Positions 15,865 through 23,168 of a DNA stretch of 52,702 nucleotides are shown here, piece after piece. Source of the DNA: an uncultured Clostridia bacterium (GTDB lineage Bacteria; Bacillota; Clostridia; Christensenellales; CAG-917); contig CAKQMI010000006.1 in assembly GCA_934254835.1 (NCBI GenBank), positions 1-52,702 on the forward strand. The letters run 5' to 3'. The notes under the pieces were generated by a model that made no database searches, was not told the origin of the DNA, and saw only the letters and a program-made list of their open reading frames with translations. A program made the translations under genes and the position numbers. Numbering within the stretch: position 1 is the stretch's first letter; each line of letters begins with the position of its first letter.

Positions 15865-16139
15865 AACTCCCCGAAAACGCTGAAAATTTGATAATATCCA
15901 TCTTCCTTAAAACGGTGAGAATTTGATTAAAATAATACCCGAAGAATCCGAAAATTTGATGAATTTTTGGGGTTCTTGACGGGTTCCGAAAATCCAAAAC
16001 GGCGAGGGTTTGATTAATAAATTATCTCGAAAACGCTGAAAATTAGATAGATTTTTGGGGTTCTTTGCAGGTTCCGAAAATCCCAGTGTACTTTTGGGTA
16101 CACGGATTTTCGGGTTCTGCAAAAACGCCATAAAAGGCG
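15865..16139 (+). repeat. Hairpin-centred intergenic repeat, locus A
   Basis: Most of the gap between secD and scfB (15712-16139). AT-rich units of the form AAAACGGTGAGAATTTGAT recur at about 15872, 15908, 15948, 15996 and 16030, then comes a palindrome: CCGAAAATCC (16074-16083), GTGTAC (16086-16091), GTACAC (16098-16103), GGATTTTCGG (16104-16113). It ends in GCAAAAACGCCATAAAAGGCGC against the scfB stop codon; on the minus strand the CGCC/GGCG dyad followed by T may end scfB transcription. Related loci are at 20390, 42236 and 52325. The stretch 15712-15864 shows nothing recognisable. Confidence 0.7.
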
Positions 16140-17495
16140 CTAATTATCAGCGTTTTCCACGGCGTAGATGGCGAGAGAACACTCTAAGCGATGCCTCATC
16201 ATCTCACAACTCAACTTGTACGGCTTCGTCAGGTCGTGATTGAAGTTATAACTGTTCGCGACGCAACCGCCACTGCAATAGTACTTCGCAGGACATTTTC
16301 CGCAGTCTTCCTTGGAATAAACGTTGATATTTTCAAAGGTTTTTTGGATATCGCGGTTGAAAGTGCCGTCCATAACGTTGCCCATATAGAACTTGCCGTC
16401 CCCTCCCGCGAACTGATGACACGGGAAAATATCGCCCGTCGGGGTGACCGCAACGTACTCTTTGCCTGCTCCGCAACCCGTCAGCCTTTTGGCGACGCAC
16501 GGACCGTTTTTGAGGTCGATCATATAGTGGAAGAAGTTGAACCATTTTGCGCCCTTTCTTCTTTCGATATATTCCTCGGACAACAGGTCATACTGCTTGA
16601 AAATTTCGGGCAAATCCTTTTCGTGCAAGGCAAGCGGACTGTCGTCGGGCAAGACAACCGGCTCGATTGAAATTTGGTCAAATCCTTCGTCGTTCAGCAC
16701 GAGAACGTCACGCGAAAAATCGACGTTGTTCCCCGTGAACGTGCCACGGATATAGTAGCGTTTGTCGCCCCTGACCGCGCGGAATTTTTTGGCGTTTTTC
16801 AATGCAATGTCGTAACTTCCCTTGCCGTTTGGCGTGACGCGGAGTTTGTCGTGGATTTCGCGCCTGCCGTCGATACTGATAACTACGTTATCCATCTCGT
16901 CGTTCAGGTATTTTATGGCGTCGTCGTTCAGCAAAACGCCGTTGGTTGTAAGGGTGAATTTAATTTCCTTGCCAAGTGACTTCGCTTTCTCTTTTCCGTA
17001 CGCCACGATTTTTTTGACGTTATCGAGGTTCATCAGAGGTTCGCCACCGAAAAAGTCCACCTCGAGATTATGGCGTTTGCCGGAATTTGCAAACAGGAAA
17101 TCAAGCGCGGACTTCCCCACCTCAAACGACATATAGTCGCGCGGGGTGTTGTACGTGCCGTCTTTTGCAAAGCAGTAACTGCATCTTAAATTGCAGTCGT
17201 GACAAATGTGCAGACACATCGCCTTGATTTCATCCGACGACGGAAGATTTATCCTGACTTCGGGCGCGTTCAAGACGCCGTCTTTTTCAAGAAGGTCAAG
17301 TTCTTCCCCGATTTCTTGGATATCCGCGTCAGACAACGCCAAAAAGCGCGAGTTTTCCTCGTCCGACAAAGTCTGGTATCTTTTTTTTGACACTAAAAAA
17401 GCAGCCTCGTCCACATTGTGCAGACTGCCGCTTTCTACGTCCCATACAAAGTAAAGCGGGTTACCTTTATGGGTATAGGTAAAACAATGTACCAT
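16140..17495 (-). CDS. scfB: SCIFF peptide maturase (radical SAM, SPASM)
   Basis: Installs thioether cross-links in the SCIFF peptide. The 451-residue protein has an N-terminal peptide-binding region, the radical SAM motif CNLRCSYC (C101, C105, C108) followed by FFGGEPLMN, and a Cys-rich SPASM domain towards the C-terminus (GPCVAKRLTGCGAG, IFPCHQF, DCGKCPAKYYCSGGC). Size and motifs match ScfB. The start overlaps the stop of the SCIFF gene in the sequence TAATG, so translation is coupled. SCIFF systems are nearly universal in Clostridia, and their biological role is not settled. Confidence 0.93.
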   Translation of the reverse strand: MVHCFTYTHKGNPLYFVWDVESGSLHNVDEAAFLVSKKRYQTLSDEENSRFLALSDADIQEIGEELDLLEKDGVLNAPEVRINLPSSDEIKAMCLHICHDCNLRCSYCFAKDGTYNTPRDYMSFEVGKSALDFLFANSGKRHNLEVDFFGGEPLMNLDNVKKIVAYGKEKAKSLGKEIKFTLTTNGVLLNDDAIKYLNDEMDNVVISIDGRREIHDKLRVTPNGKGSYDIALKNAKKFRAVRGDKRYYIRGTFTGNNVDFSRDVLVLNDEGFDQISIEPVVLPDDSPLALHEKDLPEIFKQYDLLSEEYIERRKGAKWFNFFHYMIDLKNGPCVAKRLTGCGAGKEYVAVTPTGDIFPCHQFAGGDGKFYMGNVMDGTFNRDIQKTFENINVYSKEDCGKCPAKYYCSGGCVANSYNFNHDLTKPYKLSCEMMRHRLECSLAIYAVENADN

Positions 17496-17665
17496 TATTT
17501 GCTCTCTTTTTTGGTGTTAATCCTTTCTTCGCGTTGTGCGCAACTTTGGTTGCCGACTGTGCAACTGGTTTTGCAAGCGGATTGACAACTGCTGTTGCAT
17601 TCTCCGCAACCGATTTTGCCTTCTTTATGTAAGCAGGATTTTACGACGGTATTGACGTGTTTCAT
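17495..17665 (-). CDS. scfA: SCIFF precursor peptide (six-cysteine ribosomal peptide)
   Basis: A 56-residue precursor starting MKHVNTVVKSC, with the hallmark CGECNSSCQSACKTSC and TVGNQSC. The six family cysteines are C20, C23, C27, C31, C35 and C42; C11 is an additional one. Family members usually end close to the last cysteine, whereas this one runs on for 14 charged residues (AQREERINTKKESK). GGAGG before the ATG at 17665 fixes the start. It has a good promoter and is followed directly by its maturase. Confidence 0.93.
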   Translation of the reverse strand: MKHVNTVVKSCLHKEGKIGCGECNSSCQSACKTSCTVGNQSCAQREERINTKKESK

Positions 17666-17695
17666 AATAACCTCCGATGTTTCAATAGTAAATAA

Positions 17696-17724
17696 ATTAT
17701 AACACTTTATGTTATTTCGTGCAA
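17696..17724 (-). promoter_or_regulatory. Promoter of scfA-scfB
   Basis: On the minus strand TTGCAC (17719-17724), 17 bases and TATAAT (17696-17701) with TGT before the -10. Predicted start about 25 bases before the scfA ATG. The -35 reaches close to the end of the dUTPase-like gene. Confidence 0.8.
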
Positions 17725-17743
17725 CTAAAAGTGGCAAATATCG

Positions 17744-18127
17744 TCACTTTTTATCAAGTTCGTAGCCGTGTTTTTGGCTTTTTCCGTACTGACGGTCAAA
17801 ATTTTCTTTGTTTTTCCGCATATATCTTTCGTACAGTTCCTTGGCGTCCATACCGCTATGAATGCATGCGGCGGTGAAAAAATGCAGGATATCGACAAGT
17901 TCGTCCTTGACGTTGTCGTCGTTGACGGGCTTGGGATTTTTCCACCATTTGAAGTTGACCTCCGCCAAAAGTTCGGCAAGTTCCGACACGATTGCCAGCA
18001 CCTCTTTTTGTATCCATTCTTCCCTTGAAAACTCAAGATTGCGGTTTTTGATAAGGTCGCTGTCAAAGAGGTTTTGCATATAAAAAATGCGTTCCAACAT
18101 TTCCATTTCTTCAAACTGTTTTTCCAT
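17744..18127 (-). CDS. Dimeric all-alpha dUTPase-like protein
   Basis: A 127-residue all-helical protein starting MEKQFEEMEMLERIFYMQ. LAIVSELAELLAEVNFKWW and DELVDILHFFTAACI carry the ExxE and ExxD metal-binding pattern of the MazG-like/dUTPase_2 superfamily, and the tryptophan pair plus KP resembles dimeric dUTPases, which hydrolyse dUTP or dUDP to dUMP. A related NTP pyrophosphohydrolase is possible. The start at 18127 is the best ATG, but an SD is not clear; a TTG at 18148 extends the frame by seven residues. It is downstream of the M16 peptidase gene and 19 bases before the scfA -35. Confidence 0.65.
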   Translation of the reverse strand: MEKQFEEMEMLERIFYMQNLFDSDLIKNRNLEFSREEWIQKEVLAIVSELAELLAEVNFKWWKNPKPVNDDNVKDELVDILHFFTAACIHSGMDAKELYERYMRKNKENFDRQYGKSQKHGYELDKK

Positions 18128-18156
18128 AATTTTTATCCATTTCCTCAAAAATTTCG

Positions 18157-19416
18157 TTAGTTTTTTAGAATTTCCAACAGATTTTTGTCAATCTTCGGCC
18201 CGACGTATCCGACGGTTGCGCGCGACAAATCGTAGGAAATATCGATGGCTTTTCTGACGTCTTCGGGCGTCACGTTGTCGATGTTTTCGATGAGTTTTTC
18301 GGTGTCCGCAATCTCGCCCGTAAGCAGTGCGTGTTTGCCCAAAAGATTCATATTTCCGATGCTTGTTTCAAGACCGAATACGAACGCGCTTCTTATCTGC
18401 GCCTTGCCACGCAAAAATTCGTCATAAGTGATGCCGTCGCGCTTGACGTCCTCGATTTCCTTTTTCACCGCTTCCAAAGCACGCTCGACGTTTTGGACGT
18501 TCGCGCCGAGATAAATCATGCCGTGTCCAGCCTGCTTATACGCCGAAAGATAGGCATAGACCGAATAGGCAAGCCCCAGCCTTTCGCGGATATGTTGATA
18601 AAGTCGTCCGCTCATGCCAAATCCGAACGCCGAGTTGAAAATTTTAACCGCGTTGAACAATTCGTCGTTATAGGACGTTGACGGAAAAAGAATATTGACG
18701 TTGCTTTGCTCGATTCTTTTGAATTTTTTGACGAAAACGCTGTTGGTTTTCGGGGCGTCGATTTTCTTCTTTTTGGACTTTATCCGCTTAAAATTGTCGA
18801 TAAAATACTTTTCCACGATTTCATCGACCTTTTCAAAGCGGACGTTTCCCGCAACCGCAATCACGGTGTTGTCCGAGGTATATCTTTCGTCCATATACTT
18901 GAAAACGTCGTCGCGCGTGAAGGATTTTACGTTTTTTGCACTTCCCAAAATCGGACGGGCAAGCGGGTGTCCCTTGTAAAACGCCGTCGATGCGATTTCG
19001 TAAGACAGGTCGTCGGGGGTGTCGTTGCACATTGCGATTTCTTCCAAAATGACGCCCTTTTCTTTTTCGAGTTCGTCGGCGGGGAAAATGCTGTTGAAGT
19101 AAATGTCGGACAAAACGTCCGCGCTCTTTTCAAAGTCGCCGTCAACGCACTGGATATAGTAGCACGTTGCGGTTTTTGAAGTGTAGGCATTAATGTTTGC
19201 GCCCATTGCGTCGGTTTCGGCAACGATATCGAACGCAGTGCGTCGCTCCGTGCCCTTGAACATGGTGTGCTCGATAAAATGCGACAGTCCGTTGGTGGCG
19301 GGGGTTTCGTTGACGCTTCCCGTGTCCACGAATACACCGATTGACACACTGTGCAGTTCGGGCATGTCGTAGTATGCGAGCGTTAAGCCGTTTTTATATT
19401 TCTTTAATTTTTTCAT
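18157..19416 (-). CDS. M16 family zinc peptidase
   Basis: A 419-residue protein of the single-chain insulinase/processing-peptidase family. HFIEH at residues 46-50 is the inverted zinc motif HxxEH, followed by MFKGTERRTAFDI; the downstream glutamate lies in the EEIAMCND region. A second, inactive half has RLGLAYSVYAYLSAY. Similar to B. subtilis MlpA (YmxG) in size. The substrate is unknown. The ATG at 19416 fits the family start (MKKLKKYKNGLTL). No SD is seen; the promoter sits so close that the mRNA may begin at the start codon. Confidence 0.9.
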   Translation of the reverse strand: MKKLKKYKNGLTLAYYDMPELHSVSIGVFVDTGSVNETPATNGLSHFIEHTMFKGTERRTAFDIVAETDAMGANINAYTSKTATCYYIQCVDGDFEKSADVLSDIYFNSIFPADELEKEKGVILEEIAMCNDTPDDLSYEIASTAFYKGHPLARPILGSAKNVKSFTRDDVFKYMDERYTSDNTVIAVAGNVRFEKVDEIVEKYFIDNFKRIKSKKKKIDAPKTNSVFVKKFKRIEQSNVNILFPSTSYNDELFNAVKIFNSAFGFGMSGRLYQHIRERLGLAYSVYAYLSAYKQAGHGMIYLGANVQNVERALEAVKKEIEDVKRDGITYDEFLRGKAQIRSAFVFGLETSIGNMNLLGKHALLTGEIADTEKLIENIDNVTPEDVRKAIDISYDLSRATVGYVGPKIDKNLLEILKN

Positions 19417-19423
19417 ATTTGAT

Positions 19424-19452
19424 ATTTTATCATAAGGCGCGACGATTTTCAA
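19424..19452 (-). promoter_or_regulatory. Promoter of the M16 peptidase gene, very close to the ATG
   Basis: On the minus strand TTGAAA (19447-19452), 17 bases and TAAAAT (19424-19429). Only seven bases separate the -10 from the ATG, so transcription would start about one base before it. An overlapping alternative is TTGATT with TATGAT. Confidence 0.6.
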
Positions 19453-19468
19453 TCAAAATGACAAAGAA

Positions 19469-20176
19469 TTAAATTACGTCGGACACTCGCCCCGCCTCAA
19501 GCCCCGACGCCTTGACGTATTCCAAGATTTTCGGCAACGCTTCGAGGGTGTGCGCGGTCGGGTGCATCAAAATCAGGTCGCCCGACGCAAGGTCTTTTAT
19601 CGCGCGCGAAAATGTCAGCGACGAATTTTTGTCACGCCAGTCGATTGTGTCGCGCGTCCACATTATCACCTTGTAGCCGTACTCGTCGCAGACTTTGTTC
19701 ATGGCGTCGCCCATTTCGCCGGAAGGCGGTGCAAACAGACGCGCCGGCTCCGCCCCCGTGATTTCTTTAATCAATCGTTCAGTGACGATAATTTCCTTTT
19801 TATTTTCCTCTTTCCCGAGTTTTTTGTGGTTTTTATGATTATATCCGTGATTTCCGAGTTCAAAACCCATATCGTACAAGGCTTTCACGACGTCGGGGTT
19901 TTTCGACGCCCAACTGCCCCCGATGAAAAACGTCGTGCTGAACCCGTATTTTTTGAAAACTTCCGCCATCGGCAGAACGTACTCGGTGCCCCAGTACACG
20001 TTTATCATAAGCGACACTTTTTTCTGCTCATTATTGCCTTTGTAAATGGGCGCGTACGTTTCCTTTTCCTTTTGCACGGCATAGAACCCGCCCGAAAACG
20101 CCCCGACAATGACAACCGTAAGCATACAAATTATCGCGAGGTTGGAAATCAACTCATACCTTTTCGACTTTTTCAT
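19469..20176 (-). CDS. Membrane-anchored polysaccharide deacetylase family protein
   Basis: A 235-residue NodB-fold protein with an N-terminal membrane segment (about residues 9-32), so the domain should face outside. Motif 2 is NHGYNHKNH (metal histidines), motif 3 LFAPPSGE, motif 4 RDTIDW, motif 5 LILMHP. Motif 1 reads SLMINVYWG, with Asn where active enzymes have Asp. This variant also recurs in a clostridial branch I recognise, so it may not mean inactivity. The likely target is peptidoglycan, perhaps in sporulation or cell-wall modification; this is inference. The ATG at 20176 gives the best N-terminus, but no clear SD is visible. Confidence 0.82.
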   Translation of the reverse strand: MKKSKRYELISNLAIICMLTVVIVGAFSGGFYAVQKEKETYAPIYKGNNEQKKVSLMINVYWGTEYVLPMAEVFKKYGFSTTFFIGGSWASKNPDVVKALYDMGFELGNHGYNHKNHKKLGKEENKKEIIVTERLIKEITGAEPARLFAPPSGEMGDAMNKVCDEYGYKVIMWTRDTIDWRDKNSSLTFSRAIKDLASGDLILMHPTAHTLEALPKILEYVKASGLEAGRVSDVI

Positions 20177-20213
20177 ACGAAAGTATATGCCCGCGACAAA
20201 ACAAAAATGCGTC

Positions 20214-20236
20214 AAAAAAGCACCGAAAAGGTGCTT
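20214..20236 (-). terminator. Terminator hairpin AAGCACC/GGTGCTT, copy 1
   Basis: Stem 20218-20224 with 20230-20236 and a five-base loop, followed on the minus strand by TTTTTT. It lies 40 bases before the deacetylase gene and would stop transcription coming from efp. Confidence 0.75.
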
Positions 20237-20244
20237 TATAATTT

Positions 20245-20590
20245 ACTCACCCGTAAAAGGCGTAATGGTTGTTATAATGCGGTTTCGTTCCCACGAGATT
20301 CCCACGCTTCGCTCGGAATGACATTGTGCTTCGCACGCGTTCAAAATTTTCCCAACGAAAAAGCACCGAAAAGGTGCTTTTTAATTACTCCCCCGTAAAA
20401 GGCAAGAATTTGAAAATATTTACTTGTAAAAGTCAAAATTTTCATAATACTCCCCCGTAAAAGGCGATAATTTGATTATACTAATTCGTAAAAGTCAAAA
20501 TTTTGATGAGTTTTTGATGTTTCTTTCGGGGTTCTGAAAATCCTAGTGTACTTGGCGTACACGGATTTTCAGGTTCGCGAAAAAACTCGA
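20245..20590 (+). repeat. Hairpin-centred intergenic repeat, locus B, with CCCGTAAAAGGC units
   Basis: Fills the gap 20216-20611. CTCACCCGTAAAAGGC (about 20246), CTCCCCCGTAAAAGGC (about 20388) and CTCCCCCGTAAAAGGC (about 20449) recur, the latter two followed by AAGAATTTGA or GATAATTTGA. The palindrome is CTGAAAATCC (20534-20543), GTGTAC (20546-20551), GTACAC (20557-20562), GGATTTTCAG (20563-20572). It ends close to the efp stop. A TTCGTTCCCACGAGATT...CTCGGAATGAC element (20279-20325) of a different repeat family is inserted between the first two units. Confidence 0.65.
20356..20384 (-). terminator. Terminator hairpin AAAGCACC/GGTGCTTT, copy 2
   Basis: The same hairpin as copy 1, with the same loop, stem 20360-20367 with 20373-20380. 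It has T-rich flanks on both sides and could work in both directions. It lies downstream of efp and its repeat locus. Confidence 0.65.
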
Positions 20591-20611
20591 AAAATCGCTA
20601 AATTTTGACTT

Positions 20612-21175
20612 TTACACACGGGACATGTATTCGCCCGTCCGCGTATCAACCCTAATCGTATCCCCTTGGTTCACGAAGAAAGGCACTTGAATGATATACC
20701 CTGTCTCGAGCGTTGCGGGTTTGCTTCCGCCGGTTGCGGTGTCGCCCTTTACGCCGGGCTCGCAGAAAGTGATCTCGAGTTCGACAAAGTTGGGTGCCTC
20801 GACAGAGATGGGACTGCCGTTGAAGAACGCGATATTTGCGGTCATATTTTCCTTGATGAAGTTGAGCGTATCGCCGAGCAAGTCTTTCATGATGGGAATC
20901 TGCTCATAGGTTTCTTGATCCATGAAGTAGTAAAGTTCGCCATCGCTGTAAAGATATTGCATCTCTTTGCGCTCGATATGCGCAAGTTCAAACTTATCGA
21001 CGGGGTTGAAGGTGCGCTCCAACACTGCGCCGGTGATAATATTTTTAATTTTCGTACGCACGAAAGCCGCTCCTTTGCCGGGTTTAACGTGCTGGAAATC
21101 TACAATAATAAAGATGTTGTTGCCGTCTTGAAAGGTGATGCCTTTTCTGAAATCGCCCGCAGTAACAAATGCCAT
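20612..21175 (-). CDS. efp: Elongation factor P
   Basis: Relieves ribosome stalling at polyproline. The 187-residue protein has the three beta-barrel domains; the tip loop HVKPGKGAAFVRTK holds the conserved lysine (KPGKG), and the C-terminus ends DTIRVDTRTGEYMSRV. Length is normal. AGGAGG precedes the ATG. It follows pepP by 16 bases, a common Firmicute pair. Enzymes that might modify the lysine are not in this window. Confidence 0.96.
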   Translation of the reverse strand: MAFVTAGDFRKGITFQDGNNIFIIVDFQHVKPGKGAAFVRTKIKNIITGAVLERTFNPVDKFELAHIERKEMQYLYSDGELYYFMDQETYEQIPIMKDLLGDTLNFIKENMTANIAFFNGSPISVEAPNFVELEITFCEPGVKGDTATGGSKPATLETGYIIQVPFFVNQGDTIRVDTRTGEYMSRV

Positions 21176-21191
21176 AATAACCTCCTGTATT

Positions 21192-22256
21192 TTACAAAAT
21201 CAATAGTTTTTTATCCAAGCGACTGATGACGTTGCATCCGTCGTTTTCAACGAGAATAAGGTCCTCGACTCTCACGCCGTACAGCCCTTCCATATAGACG
21301 CCCGGCTCCACCGTGATAATCATATTCTTTTTAAGCACGGTGTCGGACATGGCTTTGACGTAAGGATTTTCGTGGATTTCGACGCCGACGCCGTGACCGG
21401 TGCTGTGCGTGAAGTATTTGTCAAGCCCTTTTGACCTGAGATATTCGCGAGATGCGCTGTCAACATCGCCCGCTTTTATGCCTGCGCGAACGGCTTCGAT
21501 ACCTTTAAGGTTGGCTTCGAGCACCGCCTCGTAAACGGTCTTGAAATCTTCGCCGGGATCGCCAAAAGCGAACGTCCTCGTGATATCACTGCAATAGCCC
21601 TTGACCTTGCAACCAAAGTCGATTGTGACGGGCATGCCTTCTTCGAGCTTGGTATCGCCCGAGTGAGCGTGAGGTTTGCTGGTGTTGGCACCGAACGCGA
21701 CGATTGTCGTGAACGCAAGACCGTCCGCGCCGAGTTTGCGCATTTGGTATTCGAGTTCCGACGAAAGTTGCTTTTCGGTGATGCCCGCTTTGACTTTTTT
21801 CAGCGTCCTTAAAAAGGCTTTGTCGTTGATGCCCGCCGCTTTTTTGATGAGCGAGATTTCGTCGCGGGTTTTGACCATGCGCGCCTCGTCCATAAAGTCG
21901 TCGATGGACGTAAGACGCACGCCGTCAAACGCTTTTTGCATCTTAAGATAAGTCTCGTAAGAAACGTATCTGCCCTCGAAACCCAAAGTTTTGATATTAA
22001 ACTTTTGGACGTATTCGGAAATGGTGTCGAAAACGGACGCGCCGTTTACGGTGATGACTTCCGCCTGATCCCCGCAAACCGCCGTCGCCTCTTCGGTGTA
22101 GCGACTGTCGGTGAAATACAAAGCGCAGTCTTTCGTCAAAAGAATGAATGCCGAATCGTTGGAGTATCCCGAAAGATATAACGTGCAAGGCTCGGACGTG
22201 ATGAGCGCGCCGTCAACGCCTTTGAATTTTTTGAAAATCGCATTTAAGTTTTTCAT
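21192..22256 (-). CDS. pepP: Xaa-Pro aminopeptidase/dipeptidase (M24)
   Basis: Cytoplasmic metallopeptidase that removes residues next to proline. From the ATG at 22256 the product is 354 residues: a creatinase-like N-domain, then the pita-bread M24 domain with metal ligands in IDFGCKVKGYCSDITRTF (two Asp), HSTGHGVGVEIHENP (His), ITVEPGVY (Glu) and GVRVEDLILV (Glu). Full length. The frame is open 20 codons further, but the promoter lies there, seven bases from the ATG. Paired with efp. Confidence 0.93.
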   Translation of the reverse strand: MKNLNAIFKKFKGVDGALITSEPCTLYLSGYSNDSAFILLTKDCALYFTDSRYTEEATAVCGDQAEVITVNGASVFDTISEYVQKFNIKTLGFEGRYVSYETYLKMQKAFDGVRLTSIDDFMDEARMVKTRDEISLIKKAAGINDKAFLRTLKKVKAGITEKQLSSELEYQMRKLGADGLAFTTIVAFGANTSKPHAHSGDTKLEEGMPVTIDFGCKVKGYCSDITRTFAFGDPGEDFKTVYEAVLEANLKGIEAVRAGIKAGDVDSASREYLRSKGLDKYFTHSTGHGVGVEIHENPYVKAMSDTVLKKNMIITVEPGVYMEGLYGVRVEDLILVENDGCNVISRLDKKLLIL

Positions 22257-22263
22257 AACGATT

Positions 22264-22293
22264 ATTATAACACAATATATTGTAGTTTGTAAA
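22264..22293 (-). promoter_or_regulatory. Promoter of pepP-efp, very close to the ATG
   Basis: On the minus strand TTTACA (22288-22293), 18 bases and a perfect TATAAT (22264-22269) with TGT before it. Seven bases separate the -10 from the ATG, and there is no SD, so the mRNA is probably leaderless. Confidence 0.65.
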
Positions 22294-22316
22294 ACGTTTC
22301 GGGCGCAAAAGACCAC

Positions 22317-23168
22317 TTAACCCTGCCGAAAATACTCGTCTTTCATCGTTTTTGCGTCCTTGGCTTGCGTGCCCGCGCTTTCCGACAAAACGTACGGCGA
22401 CAGTTTGTAGTCGAAAAACACCTTTGCAAGCGGTGGAAATTCCGGACCGTAATAGGTGTCGTCGAAAGTCAGGTGTTTGACCTCGCCTTTTCCCGAATAC
22501 ATTATTTTTGAAAAGTGGACGTGCATATTTTCGGTTTTTTCGCGCCCCACGCCGTTCAACAGTTTTTTGATGACGTTTTCGTAGTCCTCATAGGTTTTGA
22601 ACCCGCCGAGCGAACGTGCGTTCAGATGTCCGAAATCGATGCACGGATAGTAACTTTCGTCAATGTTGGAGATACGAATTATTTCGTCCAAATCGCCGAT
22701 TTGCGCAAATTTTCCCATAGTTTCGGGACAAATGATGAAATTTTCGTATCCTTCGGACTTTTTGACTTCCTTGAAAGTCGTCAGTCTTTTTATGATATTT
22801 TCAAGCGCGACTTCGCGTTTTTGTTTGGTCTCGGTACCGCTGTGGAAAACCACCCTGTTTCCGCCCATAAGCCTCAAACACGCCATACTTTCCAAAAGGT
22901 ATCGAAAACCGTTGGTTTCGCCTTTCAGGTCGTCGGGGTTTGCAAAATTTATGAAATAAGGAGCGTGCGCGGTAATTTCGACGCCGTACTCTTTGGATTG
23001 CTCGCCGATAAGACGCGCGGTATTTTCACCCATCAAGACGCCTTTGCCGAAAGAATACTCGTAAATATCCAGTCCTCTTTCTTTCACCCACTTGGGGGCT
23101 TCGACGGTTGATTTGTGTCCTTCGTTGTAAAAACTTTCGCTGTTTCCGCTTGGTCCGAATTTTATCAT
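22317..23168 (-). CDS. TIM-barrel, endonuclease IV-like protein
   Basis: A 283-residue protein of the AP endonuclease 2/xylose isomerase-like TIM-barrel superfamily. EITAHAPYFINFANPD, VVFHSGTE, ICPETMGKFAQIGDLDEI, CIDFGHLNARS and MHVHFSKI supply the His, Glu and Asp ligands found in Nfo-type deoxyribonuclease IV, and the sequence aligns best with that type. DNA repair is likely but not certain. The ATG overlaps the ribF stop as ATGA, so it is the last gene of the rimP-to-ribF operon. Confidence 0.78.
   Translation of the reverse strand: MIKFGPSGNSESFYNEGHKSTVEAPKWVKERGLDIYEYSFGKGVLMGENTARLIGEQSKEYGVEITAHAPYFINFANPDDLKGETNGFRYLLESMACLRLMGGNRVVFHSGTETKQKREVALENIIKRLTTFKEVKKSEGYENFIICPETMGKFAQIGDLDEIIRISNIDESYYPCIDFGHLNARSLGGFKTYEDYENVIKKLLNGVGREKTENMHVHFSKIMYSGKGEVKHLTFDDTYYGPEFPPLAKVFFDYKLSPYVLSESAGTQAKDAKTMKDEYFRQG

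Noticed and set aside
15865..16060. CRISPR-like regular spacing of GAGAATTTGAT units
   Set aside because: Units are degenerate, the intervals are short and unequal, spacers are not unique sequences, and there are no cas genes.
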